From Rhodovibrionaceae bacterium (GTDB lineage Bacteria > Pseudomonadota > Alphaproteobacteria > Kiloniellales > DSM-21159): a stretch of 63,576 nt of DNA. The notes beneath the pieces are model-generated. The model was not told the origin of the DNA and ran no database searches. It saw nothing but the letters and a program-made list of their open reading frames with translations. Location of the stretch: assembly GCA_028279885.1 (NCBI GenBank), contig JANQMX010000107.1, forward strand, positions 1 to 63,576, read 5' to 3'. How positions within the stretch are numbered: position 1 is the stretch's first letter; each line of letters begins with the position of its first letter. Of this stretch, positions 19,744 through 29,305 are shown piece after piece. The position numbers and the translations under genes were made by a program.

Positions 19744-20816
19744 TCTCCGGCCTCCGAACGCTCCAGTAGACAGGCATCGCCATAAGAGAAGAAGCGGTAG
19801 CCTGCATCGATCGCGTGAGCGTAGGCCGCCTTCATGCGGTTGAGGCCGGAAAAGGCGCTGACCAGCATGAAGAGCGTGGATTTGGGCAGATGGAAGTTGG
19901 TCACCAGCAGATCAACGGCCTTGAAGCGGTAGCCCGGCAGGATGAAGAGGTCGGTTTCACCGCGAAAGGGCATGACCTGGCCGTCGTCCTCGGCGGCGCT
20001 TTCCAACAGTCGCAATGGCGTGGTGCCGACGGCGACGACGCGCCCCCCAGCGGCTCGCACCTGATTGATGCGGCGGGCGGTCTCTTCTTCGATGATGCCG
20101 ATCTCGCTGTGCATGCGATGTCGGGCGACGTCCTCGGTCTTCACTGGCAGGAAGGTGCCTGCCCCAACGTGCAGGGTGAGGCGGGCCAAGCCGATGTCGG
20201 CCTCCGCCAGCGCGGCCAGTAAGGCCGGCGTGAAATGGAGCCCGGCTGTGGGAGCGGCCACGGCGCCCTCTTTCTCGGCGAAGACCGTCTGATAGTCTTG
20301 GCGGTCGCTGGCCTCTGGGGCTGCACGTTTGATGTAGGGCGGCAGAGGCATGCTGCCCTGCTCGGCGAGCGCCGCGGCGAAGGCCTCTTCCGCCATGGGA
20401 AAGGCGAGCGTGACTTCGCCGGCGTCATGCTTGGCCTCCACCGTGCAGCGGAAGCCTTCGGCGAAGATGATCTCGCTGCCAGTGTTCAGCTTCTTGGCCG
20501 GCCGTGCGAAGGCGCGCCAACGGCAGCATCCCTCCAGAGTGTCGAGCCGCATGTGCAAGGTCAGCTCGATCCTGGCGCCGCTTTCCTGTGCCGCGCCAGG
20601 GCGACGCAGGCGGCCGGTCAGGCGGGCCGGAATGACCTTGGTGTCGTTGACAACCAGAAGGTCGCCAGGCCGCAGCAGGGCCGGCAAGTCGCGGACACCG
20701 CGGTCATGCACCCCCTGCGCTATCACATGCAAAAGGCGGGCCGCATCGCGGGGCTCGATGGGGTGCTGAGCAATGCGCTCGGGTGGAAGCGGAAAGTCGA
20801 AATCAGACAGTTGCAT
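19740..20816 (-). CDS. queA: S-adenosylmethionine:tRNA ribosyltransferase-isomerase
   Basis: Transfers and isomerises the ribosyl of SAM onto preQ1-tRNA to give epoxyqueuosine. It is 358 aa, starting [19 protein letters not shown]. The hallmark strings are [31 protein letters not shown] and [16 protein letters not shown]. It is first in the queA-tgt pair; queF and queG lie about 10 kb away on the other strand. Confidence 0.97.
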   Translation of the reverse strand: MQLSDFDFPLPPERIAQHPIEPRDAARLLHVIAQGVHDRGVRDLPALLRPGDLLVVNDTKVIPARLTGRLRRPGAAQESGARIELTLHMRLDTLEGCCRWRAFARPAKKLNTGSEIIFAEGFRCTVEAKHDAGEVTLAFPMAEEAFAAALAEQGSMPLPPYIKRAAPEASDRQDYQTVFAEKEGAVAAPTAGLHFTPALLAALAEADIGLARLTLHVGAGTFLPVKTEDVARHRMHSEIGIIEEETARRINQVRAAGGRVVAVGTTPLRLLESAAEDDGQVMPFRGETDLFILPGYRFKAVDLLVTNFHLPKSTLFMLVSAFSGLNRMKAAYAHAIDAGYRFFSYGDACLLERSEAGE

Positions 20817-20843
20817 GCCGGGCTGGCTAGCCGAAGCCGTACC

Positions 20844-21749
20844 CTAGAACAAGAAGCCGTAGCGAATACCCAGGCCATCGAGCGATTGGAAGTCGCTGCA
20901 GATTCCCAGGTTGTTGGTACTGTCAAAGGCGACCAGGACACGGTGCCGCTCGGCAAACTGGGCGCCGACCCCGACAGCGCCGCGGAAAAGGACCCGGCAG
21001 CCCAGATCCTTCTCGGTATCCTCGTTCAGATCACCCGTGTGAACGGCGCCGCCAAGGGCCGCCTCGACGATAAACCAGCCTTGCGCCAGCCAATCCCAGG
21101 TCAGGCCGAAGTAACCCAGGCTGGTGTCGCCCGAGGTGTTGATTTTTCCGCCGATGTGGGGCCGCGGCGCTCCGATATACGATAGGAGCGCTGGGCTGCC
21201 GAAGAGCAGCTCCAGGTCGACGTCGATGCCACCTTCGTCGCTGCCGCTGAAGGCGCCGATGTCGTGCAGCGAGGCGCCGATACGTGCCTCGGAGAGAATG
21301 CCCTGGCCATAGCCGCCGTCAGTGCTGCGTGACGTGCCGGCCGCGGGGGCAGCCTGCACGACTGCCGCTGCGGCAGGTGAAGGCATGGACGATCGAGCCG
21401 GGGGAGGTGACGCCGCAAGGGGCAAAGGTGTACGGGGTGGAGGTGGTGGAGGCGGCAGAGCGACTGGCGGGGCGCCAGTATCATAGACGCCATGTGACGT
21501 GATTATGGTGGTGCCGTCGGCGTGGGGCACGGGGGCCGCAGTATAGGGCACTGTCTGCCGGCTTCTGGCGGGCGCTGTTGCGAAGGTGATCCCACCGCCG
21601 CTGTAGCCTCGGGTCGGGACTGCCGGTGCTCCGTCGGCGGACAAGCCTTGACCTTGCGCCTGCGCATCGCTCGCTGCCTGCTCGAGCAGGACAGCGAGGG
21701 CCATCGCCGCCACCAGATGGCAGCAGCTAGCTCGCACTAAGCCCCTCAT
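20844..21749 (-). CDS. PagL-like (acyloxyacyl hydrolase family) outer-membrane protein, active site degenerate
   Basis: A 301-aa exported protein. A signal-like hydrophobic stretch (about 8-24) is followed by a long Ala/Pro-rich linker including an unbroken run of eight prolines. A beta-barrel domain (about 150-301) has the lipid A 3-O-deacylase pattern: GGKINTSGDTSLGYFGLTWD, LGCRVLFRGAVG, and the end GLGIRYGFLF with a terminal Phe. PagL uses a His-x-Ser pair plus Glu; the matching place reads VAFDSTNN (273-280) with no His, and the usual Glu is not obvious. It may be non-catalytic. It lies upstream of queA on the same strand. Confidence 0.65.
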   Translation of the reverse strand: MRGLVRASCCHLVAAMALAVLLEQAASDAQAQGQGLSADGAPAVPTRGYSGGGITFATAPARSRQTVPYTAAPVPHADGTTIITSHGVYDTGAPPVALPPPPPPPRTPLPLAASPPPARSSMPSPAAAAVVQAAPAAGTSRSTDGGYGQGILSEARIGASLHDIGAFSGSDEGGIDVDLELLFGSPALLSYIGAPRPHIGGKINTSGDTSLGYFGLTWDWLAQGWFIVEAALGGAVHTGDLNEDTEKDLGCRVLFRGAVGVGAQFAERHRVLVAFDSTNNLGICSDFQSLDGLGIRYGFLF

Positions 21750-21869
21750 TGCCGCATGGCCTTGTGGCCCCCCACGTGTCCCTGCAATACCAGCAATCGA
21801 TAAGTGTTAGTCGGCTCGGTGCGACTTGGCTAGGCGGCAGTTGCATAAGAGGGAAGGGGACCAGCAGGA

Positions 21870-22256
21870 ATGCGGCTTTGGTTGGGGATTGCAGCCCTTT
21901 CGGGTCTGGCTGCGGTTGGGCTTGGGGCCTATGCCGCGCACGGCGGGCCGGGCGAAGGAAGCAGCGCGCAAGCGGCTCAGGCAACCCATTGGATAGAGGT
22001 GGCTTGGCGCTACCACATGGCGCACAGCTTGTTGCTGCTTTTTCTTGCGCTTTGGATGGAAGGACACCCTGGGAGTCGGTTGTCGCAACTTGCCGCCGGT
22101 TTCACCGTGCTGGGCCTTTTGCTCTTCAGCGGCTCTCTCTATCTCATGGGTCTGGCGGACATGCTGGCGCTGCGGCCCGTGGTGCCGTTCGGCGGCGGGG
22201 CGTTTTTGCTCGGATGGGCGTGTCTCGTCGCTGAGGCGTTTAGAAGGAGACGGTAG
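21870..22256 (+). CDS. DUF423-family membrane protein
   Basis: A 128-aa integral membrane protein starting MRLWLGIAALSGLAAVGLGAYAAHG, the DUF423 (YgdD-like) signature, with about four transmembrane helices. The LLLFSGSLYLMGL and VPFGGGAFLLGW stretches match the family. The function is unknown. tusA begins 2 bases after its stop, so the two genes are cotranscribed. Confidence 0.88.
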   Translation: MRLWLGIAALSGLAAVGLGAYAAHGGPGEGSSAQAAQATHWIEVAWRYHMAHSLLLLFLALWMEGHPGSRLSQLAAGFTVLGLLLFSGSLYLMGLADMLALRPVVPFGGGAFLLGWACLVAEAFRRRR

Positions 22257-22258
22257 TT

Positions 22259-22486
22259 TTGGCCGATCAGCTGCTCGACACATCTGGGCTCAAGTGCCCG
22301 CTGCCGGTGCTCAAGGCGCGCAAGGCGTTGAAGCCGATGCCTGTTGGTGCTGTGCTGGAGGTGCACGCCACCGATCCCAGCTCGGTCGAGGACTTCCGAA
22401 GCTTTTGCGAAACCACCGGGCATGAGCTGCTGGTGTCCCGCCAGGAGGGCGAGACCTACATCTATCAGCTGCGCAAGGCGCAATAG
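22259..22486 (+). CDS. tusA: TusA-family sulfurtransferase
   Basis: A 75-aa sulfur carrier protein (SirA/TusA fold). The active Cys is in LDTSGLKCPLPVLKARKAL, the CPxP motif. It passes persulfide sulfur, for example toward tRNA 2-thiolation or molybdenum cofactor. The start is TTG at 22259, supported by GGAGACGG just upstream and by the two-base gap after the DUF423 gene; no in-frame ATG fits. The stop codon lies inside an 18-bp tandem duplication. Confidence 0.9.
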   Translation: MADQLLDTSGLKCPLPVLKARKALKPMPVGAVLEVHATDPSSVEDFRSFCETTGHELLVSRQEGETYIYQLRKAQ

Positions 22487-22520
22487 CCGCCTGGGAAGAT
22501 GTAGCCGCCGGGGAAGATGT
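22485..22520. repeat. 18-bp tandem duplication
   Basis: Two adjacent 18-base units (22485-22502 and 22503-22520) differ at one position only (T22492 against G22510). The first unit includes the last two bases of the tusA TAG stop. It lies in the short gap between tusA and the convergent RND gene. It looks like a recent local slippage or duplication. Confidence 0.8.
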
Positions 22521-22528
22521 CTCGCCGG

Positions 22529-25500
22529 CTATTCGCCGGGCACCGGCATGGCACGCCCACCCCCTGCCGGCTGCGGGTGTTTGCTGCGCTCCATCACGCC
22601 AACGGTGAGCGCAAGCATGGGCGGGATGAGCAGCAAGGTCAGCACTGCGGACATGGACAGTCCGCCAACCACCACCGAACCGAGACCGCGGTAGAGTTCG
22701 GAGCCGGCGCCAGGGAACAGCACCAGCGGCATCATGCCGACGACTGAGGTCAGGGTGGACATGAAGATCGGCCGGATGCGGTTGCGCGTGGCTTCCAGGA
22801 TGGCGTCGTTCGGTGCCATGCCCTCTGCCCTGATGTGATGCAAGGTCTGATGCACCAGCAGGATGGCGTTGTTGACCACGATGCCGATCAGGATGACGAA
22901 GCCGAGCAGCGTCAGCATGTCGAGGGGTTGGAAGACATAGAGATTGAGGGCGGCCAATCCTGCCACGCCCCCCGCGCCGGCGATCGGCACCGCCAGCATG
23001 ATGATCAGCGGATAGATGAAGCTTTCGAACAGCACCGTCATGACCAGGTAGACGATGACCAGCGCCAGCAGCAGGTCCCAGACCATGGCATCCCAGGTTT
23101 GCGCCAGCTTGTCGGCGGTGCCGGATATTCCAAGACGCACGCCCGGCGGAAGGCCTTCCTGCTGCATCGGCTGGATAACCTCCGCCTGGAGCTTCTCGAC
23201 GGCGGCTTCCAAGGGGAAATCAGGATGAGGGGTTAGTTCGAGGGTGACCGCACGCAACTGAGAGCGATGGCGTATCGAGACGGGCCCGGCCTCGAGGCGA
23301 ATGTCGCTCAAGGAGCTGGCGGGCAAAATACGCCCTTCGCTGGTCACCACCGGGATCTGGCCGATGTCCTGCGTCTGTTCCTGCTCCTTGTCTGGGCCCT
23401 TGAGCACCAAATCAATCTGCTGCGTGCTCTCGGTAACCTCGGCGACTCGCAGCCCGTCGTTGAAGACATCGATGGTTTCGCCAAGCTCCCGCGCCGAGAC
23501 GCCGTTGTCAGCCAGCTTTAGGCGGTCGGGAAGGACGCGGATTTCCGGCACCCCGAGTTCTAGGCCAGGCACAGGGATCAGGCTGCTAAGCTCCTGCGGA
23601 CCGAAGGTCTGGTAGATGCGGCCGAAGACCTCCTGGGCGACGGGTATCACGACCTCCAGGTCGCGCCCCATGATGTCCAGATCGATTCGGCGTCCACCCG
23701 AGAGTCCGCGCGCGAAGATCGAGGCTTGATTGGCGAAGCTGAAGGCACCGGGTTCGCCTTGCATGGCGTCGCTCAGCACCGGAACCAACTCTCCGGCGCT
23801 ATCCGGCTCCTGCGAAATGACGCCGGCGATCGTGCGGCCACGGAAGGCGACGAAGAAAATCCGCTGGATCTTCGGCGGGCCGTCTTCCACCCGTTCGGGG
23901 CCCGTCAGAAACGCGAAGTTATCGCTCAGGCGCCCCTCCAGACCGTCGGCAACCTCGGAGGTCGTATCGAGGTTGTAGCCTGGCGGCAGGATGATGAAAC
24001 CGAAAACCAGGTTCTTGTTGCCTTCCGGCAGGTATTCGAGCTTGGGAAGGAAGAGGTAGGTGCCGGTGGCCGCGGTGGCCGTCACGACCAGCACGACGGC
24101 CAGCCCGACGATTTTGCGACGCACGACAAAGCGGCTCCAGCCCATGGCAGCGGCGACGAAGCCGCGGGCGAAACCGTCGATCAACGGCAGGCGGACCCGC
24201 TTCGCGGCTTCGCTGCCCTCGTTGCGCCCTGCCTCTCCCAGCAAACGGCTCGAGAGGGCAGGGATGACGGTGATGGAGACCACGAGCGACAGCATGACCG
24301 CGGTGGAGATGGCGACCGCGATATCGCGGAACAGCTGTCCGACCTCCAGCTCCATGATCAGGATGGGGATGAAGACCATGACCGTGGTCAGGGCCGAAAC
24401 GAAGACCGCGCCCCAAACCTCGGACGCACCCCGATAGGCCGCCTCGCGCCGGCTCATGCCCTGTTCGCGCAGGCGGTAGATGTTCTCAAGCACAACGATG
24501 GCCGCGTCGACGACCATGCCGATGGCGAAGGCTAGACCGGCCAGGGAGATCACGTTGATCGAGCGGCCCAGCGCTGCCATGGCGACGAAGGCGCCGATCA
24601 CCGAGACCGGAATGGCGATCGAGATCACCAGGGTGGCGCGGAAGGACCGCAGAAAGATGACCAGGATGGTCGCCGCCAAGAGGCCACCGACCCAGATGTT
24701 CTGCTGCACCAGGTCGACAGAGGAGTTGATGTAGACCGTCTCGTCGTAGACCTGAACCATTCTCAGGCCTTCGTTCGGCAAGGCGAAGTCGTTGAGCTCG
24801 TCGACTGCCTGGCGAATGCCGTCCATGGTTGCGATGACGTTAGCGCCGGTTTCGCGGATGGCGTTCATGGCCAGCGCTGGCTCGCCGTTGATGCGGATGC
24901 GGGCCGTCGGCTCGGAGTAGCCGTACTGAACGGTGGCGATGTCGCCCATGGTGACGCGGCCGAAGCGGCCCGAAGACTCATCTTGAGAGGAGCGCAGCAC
25001 CACCTCGCGGATCGACTCCAGCGAATCGAGTTCGCCTTCCGTCCGCACCACGTAGCGGCGCTTGAGCTCTTTCACATCTCCGGCCGAGAAGCTGGCGTTG
25101 GCGGCGCGCAGCGTTGCCAGGACCTCGCTTACGGTCAGGCCGAAGCGCGCCATCAACTCGGCTTCGACGATGACCTCGATACGCCGCTCGCTGCCGCCGT
25201 ACACATTGACCTTGGCGACGCCCGGCACGCGCTCGACCCTTTCCTTGACGACGTCGTCCATGAAGTCGCCGTACTCGTGGATGGGGCGGTCGTTGCCTTC
25301 GGCGTGGTAGATGCGGAACCAGGCGATCGGCTGATCGTCGCTGCCCGAGGTATCGATTGTCGGCTCGTCGGCCTCTTCGGGATAACCGGTGACCTGATCG
25401 AGCCGGTTGGAAACCTGCAACAGCGCGCGGTCCATGTTGGTGCCGACCTGGAATTCCAGCGTGATGCGCGCCTGCCCGGTCTCGGAGGTCGAGGTCATCT

Positions 25501-25735
25501 CCTCCAAGCTCTCCAACCCGCGGAGCTTGTCCTCCTGCAGGTTGGTGATCTCCCGCTCGATTTCGGCCGGGGCGGCCCCGGGCCAGATCGTGGTTACACT
25601 GATGACCGGGCGGTTGACGTCGGGCGTAAGCTGAATGGGAATGTTCTGCAGCGCGACCAGACCGAAAAGCACCACCATGATCATGGCGGCGACCACGGCG
25701 ATGGGTCGCTCGATGCAGAGGCGGATCAGGTTCAT
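22529..25735 (-). CDS. RND-family efflux transporter permease
   Basis: A 1068-aa inner-membrane proton-driven pump subunit of the AcrB/MMPL superfamily, starting MNLIRLCIERPIAVVAAMIM. Two sets of transmembrane helices and two large periplasmic loops are visible. TM4 reads GMVVDAAIVVLENIYR, with one of the two AcrB aspartates kept. TM10 reads GIVVNNAILLVH, so the AcrB lysine is Asn. This fits RND subgroups other than classical AcrB. The start overlaps the adaptor gene's stop by 4 bases. Substrates are unknown; no outer-membrane channel is adjacent. Confidence 0.93.
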   Translation of the reverse strand: MNLIRLCIERPIAVVAAMIMVVLFGLVALQNIPIQLTPDVNRPVISVTTIWPGAAPAEIEREITNLQEDKLRGLESLEEMTSTSETGQARITLEFQVGTNMDRALLQVSNRLDQVTGYPEEADEPTIDTSGSDDQPIAWFRIYHAEGNDRPIHEYGDFMDDVVKERVERVPGVAKVNVYGGSERRIEVIVEAELMARFGLTVSEVLATLRAANASFSAGDVKELKRRYVVRTEGELDSLESIREVVLRSSQDESSGRFGRVTMGDIATVQYGYSEPTARIRINGEPALAMNAIRETGANVIATMDGIRQAVDELNDFALPNEGLRMVQVYDETVYINSSVDLVQQNIWVGGLLAATILVIFLRSFRATLVISIAIPVSVIGAFVAMAALGRSINVISLAGLAFAIGMVVDAAIVVLENIYRLREQGMSRREAAYRGASEVWGAVFVSALTTVMVFIPILIMELEVGQLFRDIAVAISTAVMLSLVVSITVIPALSSRLLGEAGRNEGSEAAKRVRLPLIDGFARGFVAAAMGWSRFVVRRKIVGLAVVLVVTATAATGTYLFLPKLEYLPEGNKNLVFGFIILPPGYNLDTTSEVADGLEGRLSDNFAFLTGPERVEDGPPKIQRIFFVAFRGRTIAGVISQEPDSAGELVPVLSDAMQGEPGAFSFANQASIFARGLSGGRRIDLDIMGRDLEVVIPVAQEVFGRIYQTFGPQELSSLIPVPGLELGVPEIRVLPDRLKLADNGVSARELGETIDVFNDGLRVAEVTESTQQIDLVLKGPDKEQEQTQDIGQIPVVTSEGRILPASSLSDIRLEAGPVSIRHRSQLRAVTLELTPHPDFPLEAAVEKLQAEVIQPMQQEGLPPGVRLGISGTADKLAQTWDAMVWDLLLALVIVYLVMTVLFESFIYPLIIMLAVPIAGAGGVAGLAALNLYVFQPLDMLTLLGFVILIGIVVNNAILLVHQTLHHIRAEGMAPNDAILEATRNRIRPIFMSTLTSVVGMMPLVLFPGAGSELYRGLGSVVVGGLSMSAVLTLLLIPPMLALTVGVMERSKHPQPAGGGRAMPVPGE

Positions 25736-26865
25736 CCGGCTTGCTCGCCGCCGTCCTTGGCGGCGCTGCCCTCCTGTTCGGAGTCGTCTTCGAGGATGCG
25801 CACAGCCTGGCCCGGGCGCAAGCGCTCATTGCCGCGGGTCACCACTGCGTCACCTTCCTTCAAGCCCCGAACAACCTCCAGGCGATTGCCCACGGCTTCG
25901 CCGGTAATGATGAGGCGCGGGCTCACGGCGCCGTCCTCCACGACATAGACCTGGGTGCCGCCAGGCTGGACGACGATGCCATCCTTGTGAACCGTTAGGA
26001 CTTCGCGCGGTGCCCCGACAGGAACCAGGACGGTGACGCTTTGGCCGGCGGCCAGCGGACGCTCGATGTCGTTGAAGAGGGGGATCAGGCGTACCGGCCG
26101 GGTCTCGGTGCGCGGGTTCTGATCGGGAATGACGGCGCGCACGGAGGCCGTGTGGCGCGTGCCGTCGCCGAGCAGGAACTCTATCTCAGCGCCGGGAATC
26201 ATGCCGATAATGCGCTGGTAGGGGACGTCGACCTCGATCTCCAGCTGGCTGTCCGACAGCATCTCGACAATGGCTTGACCGGCAGACACGAAGGCACCCG
26301 CTTCGCTCATCCGCCGTGTGATCACACCGTCGTAGGGGGCCACAATGTCGGCATAGCCGAGGTTGGTCTCGGCCAGCTGCAAGTCGGCCTGTGCGACGGC
26401 AATGCGCCCCTCCGACTCCACCAACTTGCTGGTCGAGATGGCCACTTGGCGGACCTGGTCATCGTAACGGGCCTGGCTGAACGCGGCCGACTGGCGCAGG
26501 CGCTGCAGGCGCCGCAGCTCCTGCTCGGCCAAAGCCAATTCCTCTCTTTGGGTTGCGAGAATAGCTTGGGCTTCCAGCAAGCTGGCGTAGGCGGCATCTC
26601 GCTGCGCCTGCAATAGGGCCTGGTCGAGCTTGGCAATGGCTTGGCCAGCAAGGACGTGGTCACCCACTTGGACCGAGTATTCCTGGATAGGGCCGTCGAC
26701 CCGGGCCGAAACCATGCCCGACTGCTCTGGAACCAGGCGGCCGATGGTCGGCGCGGTCTGCAACAGCGGCTCATTGCGCACCATATCGACGCGCACCACG
26801 GCCGCCTCCTGCGCCGCTGCGCCGTATGCGGCCAGCAACAGCAGAATGCCCGGCAGGATCTTCAT
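25732..26865 (-). CDS. RND efflux periplasmic adaptor (HlyD/MFP family)
   Basis: A 377-aa periplasmic membrane-fusion protein that pairs with the downstream RND pump. The signal peptide is MKILPGILLLLAAYGAAAQ. A lipoyl half (VQVGDHVLAGQAIAKLD), an alpha-hairpin coiled coil (about 90-150) and the second lipoyl half (IVAPYDGVITRRMSEAGAFVSAGQ) follow, then beta-barrel domains and a conserved GLKEGDAVVTRG-type end. The ATG at 26865 gives a standard signal peptide; a GTG at 26907 in frame is an alternative. It is first in the two-gene operon. Confidence 0.9.
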   Translation of the reverse strand: MKILPGILLLLAAYGAAAQEAAVVRVDMVRNEPLLQTAPTIGRLVPEQSGMVSARVDGPIQEYSVQVGDHVLAGQAIAKLDQALLQAQRDAAYASLLEAQAILATQREELALAEQELRRLQRLRQSAAFSQARYDDQVRQVAISTSKLVESEGRIAVAQADLQLAETNLGYADIVAPYDGVITRRMSEAGAFVSAGQAIVEMLSDSQLEIEVDVPYQRIIGMIPGAEIEFLLGDGTRHTASVRAVIPDQNPRTETRPVRLIPLFNDIERPLAAGQSVTVLVPVGAPREVLTVHKDGIVVQPGGTQVYVVEDGAVSPRLIITGEAVGNRLEVVRGLKEGDAVVTRGNERLRPGQAVRILEDDSEQEGSAAKDGGEQAG

Positions 26866-27042
26866 CCAGCGCGCCTTGAGCTGCACTTTGTCCGAACTCC
26901 TCGTCACCTGTGCCTTAAGGTCGCCCTAGACCTCTGCGGCACCCTGTCGGATGTGGACCCCTCCAACAGGCAAGTCAATCCTGTCGGCAGGCGCCCCACG
27001 CGACTGTGAAAGCTGTCACGTACCTGGATTTCTTAGCACTTT

Positions 27043-28167
27043 TCAGCCGGTCCAGGGCCGAAAATGCTTGCTCAGAGTAAGACTTTGACCGTGATAGGAC
27101 GAGCCGATGCCGCTGCCATAGAGCTGATTCGGAATGGCTACCAAGCGGTCATAGACCAGCCTGCCGACCGCTTGGCCGTGCTCCAGCAAGAAGGGGACCT
27201 CGTGGGAACGGACTTCCAGGACCGCCTTGGTGCCCGGTCCGCCGTTCGGGTCCCAGCCGAACCCGGGGTCGAAGAAGCCGGCGTAATGAACCCTGAATTC
27301 ACCGACCTGGACATCGTAAGGCACCATTTCGGCTGCACAATCCGGCGGAATACGCACGAACTCCCGTGAAGCCAAAATGTAGAATTCGTTGGGGTCGAGG
27401 ATGAGGTCGCGCCGCTCTGTCGGGGCGATGGGATCCCAAAACTCGCGCGGGTCGTAGGCACCGATGCGTGCGATGTCGATGACGCCGGCGTGACGCTTGG
27501 CGCGAAAGCCCGCCAAGCCCGAGGCATTGTCACCCGAAAGATCGACGGTGAAGACCAGCCCTTCACGAACCTCCGCTTCGCCGCCCTCCGGCGTCGAGAA
27601 GACTTGATGCTCCCGGTCCAATCGCCGATGGGCCGGATCGGAGAGAACTTGAGAGCCGCGCTTGAAACGGAGCTGGTTGAGACGGTCGCCCTGGCGCACC
27701 TTTATACTGAAGGCATTGGGTGCAATCTCGGCATAGAGGGGCCCGTCGTAGCCAGCCGGCACCCGGTCGAACACCGTGGTGCCATCGGCGATCAGCCGGG
27801 TGAAGACATTGAGCCGGCCAGTCGAACTCTTGGGGTTGGCCAAACCCCATACGTCGCTCGGCAGCGCCAAGCTTTCCGACAAAGGCACAATATAGACGCA
27901 GCCGACTTCCAGCACCGTGTCGCTCGTCAGGTCGAGGCTGTGCATATTCAAGGCTGCGACCCGGTCAGCCACCGTTACCCCCTTGCCGGGGAGGAAGCTC
28001 GCTCGGACACGGTAGGCGACGGGCCCGAGCGTCAGATCGAGGCTGGCAGGCTGAACCAACGCGTCGAGGCCGGTGGCCGAAGAGCGGATATGCCCCGCGT
28101 CAATCAACTCATGGATGTCTTGGGCCGGAAGGATGCCGCTGTCTTGCGTCAAAGCTCTGGGTTCCAT
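27043..28167 (-). CDS. 2'-deoxycytidine 5'-triphosphate deaminase family protein (tandem Dcd domains)
   Basis: A 374-aa protein with two dUTPase/Dcd-like beta folds. The N-terminal half has LVQPASLDLTLGPVAYRVRASFLPG and SSTGRLNVFTRLIADGTT, and AEIAPNAFSIKVRQGDRLNQLRF closes the first domain. A second copy follows, with YAGFFDPGFGWDP and LEVRSHEVPFLLEHGQ. Standard Dcd is about 190 aa, so this is the double-length form typical of alphaproteobacteria. It would supply dUMP precursors. It is monocistronic and divergent from the HDAC-like gene. Confidence 0.87.
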   Translation of the reverse strand: MEPRALTQDSGILPAQDIHELIDAGHIRSSATGLDALVQPASLDLTLGPVAYRVRASFLPGKGVTVADRVAALNMHSLDLTSDTVLEVGCVYIVPLSESLALPSDVWGLANPKSSTGRLNVFTRLIADGTTVFDRVPAGYDGPLYAEIAPNAFSIKVRQGDRLNQLRFKRGSQVLSDPAHRRLDREHQVFSTPEGGEAEVREGLVFTVDLSGDNASGLAGFRAKRHAGVIDIARIGAYDPREFWDPIAPTERRDLILDPNEFYILASREFVRIPPDCAAEMVPYDVQVGEFRVHYAGFFDPGFGWDPNGGPGTKAVLEVRSHEVPFLLEHGQAVGRLVYDRLVAIPNQLYGSGIGSSYHGQSLTLSKHFRPWTG

Positions 28168-28321
28168 AGCGGAGTCCCTGTGGCGGGATGGCTTGGCGTC
28201 AGTTCTATCGGAACCGTCTGCGCGTGCGACGCCGCGCTGTCAAACGACCTCTTGCCCGAAGGCGGCCGCCGACGCAGACTCCGACGCCGCAACAGCCGGC
28301 GAGGCGTTCAGATTAGGGCCG

Positions 28322-29251
28322 ATGAAAGCGATCCTCTACACCCATAAGGACTGTTTTGCCCACGACACGGGTTCGATGCATCCTGAGCGAGCGCAGCGCT
28401 TAGCCGCGATCCTCAATGCCCTGAAGGAGATAGAGCTGCCGGGAGCAGAGTGGCGCGAGGCGCCCCTTGCCAGCATAGAGCAAATCGCCCGAGTGCACCT
28501 GGAGGACTACATAGAGGCCGTTCAAGAGGCCATCCCAACGGACGGGCATGCCTATCTTGACGGCGACACGCCGGTCTCGCCAGGCTCCTGGAATGCCGCT
28601 CTACGGGCGGCTGGGGCAGCCTGTGCAGCCGTCACTGCCGTGGCCTCCGGCGAAGCGACGCGGGCGTTCTGCGCAGTCCGGCCGCCCGGCCACCATGCCG
28701 AACCCCAGCACGCCATGGGCTTTTGCCTCTTCAACAACGTTGCGATCGCCGCCGAAGAGGCGCGCAGTGTGCATGGGATGCAGCGGGTCGCCGTGGTCGA
28801 TTTCGACGTGCATCACGGCAACGGTACACAAGCGGCCTTTTGGGACGATGGCGGGCTGTTCTTCGCGTCCACCCATCAGTCTCCATTGTACCCGGGCACC
28901 GGGCAGCCGAATGAGCGTGGCCGAGCTGGCAACATCCTCAATGCAACCCTGCCGCCCGGCGCGGGAAGTACCGCTTTCCGCGAGGTCTTCGCCGAGCAGG
29001 TACTACCGGCGCTTAGCGACTACGGGCCAGAGCTCATCTTGGTTTCGGCAGGCTTTGATGCGCACCGGGCCGACCCTCTGGCCAACCTCAACCTGGAGGC
29101 TTCCGACTACCATTGGGCGACGCGCGAGCTCTGCGCGCTGGCGGAGGGTTGTGCGGAAGGGCGGGTTGTCTCGACTCTAGAAGGTGGTTACGACCTTGAG
29201 GCTCTTGCGGAAAGCGCCACGCAGCATGTTCTGGCCCTGCTTGAGCCCTGA
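28322..29251 (+). CDS. Histone deacetylase-family (AcuC/APAH-like) amidohydrolase
   Basis: A 309-aa zinc hydrolase of the HDAC superfamily. Conserved parts are HPERAQRL, RPPGHHAEPQHAMGFCLFNNVAIAA (general-base His pair), DFDVHHGNGTQ (zinc Asp and His) and SAGFDAHRADPL (zinc Asp). Bacterial members deacetylate acetylpolyamines or acetyl-lysine; the substrate is not assignable here. The ATG at 28322 matches the family N-terminus (KAILYTHKDC). It is followed after about 55 bases by xseB. Confidence 0.9.
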   Translation: MKAILYTHKDCFAHDTGSMHPERAQRLAAILNALKEIELPGAEWREAPLASIEQIARVHLEDYIEAVQEAIPTDGHAYLDGDTPVSPGSWNAALRAAGAACAAVTAVASGEATRAFCAVRPPGHHAEPQHAMGFCLFNNVAIAAEEARSVHGMQRVAVVDFDVHHGNGTQAAFWDDGGLFFASTHQSPLYPGTGQPNERGRAGNILNATLPPGAGSTAFREVFAEQVLPALSDYGPELILVSAGFDAHRADPLANLNLEASDYHWATRELCALAEGCAEGRVVSTLEGGYDLEALAESATQHVLALLEP

Positions 29252-29305
29252 GCACCGGCCGCCACGCCTAAAACGCGCAGGCAGACGAGAGTGAATAGCA
29301 CAGCG

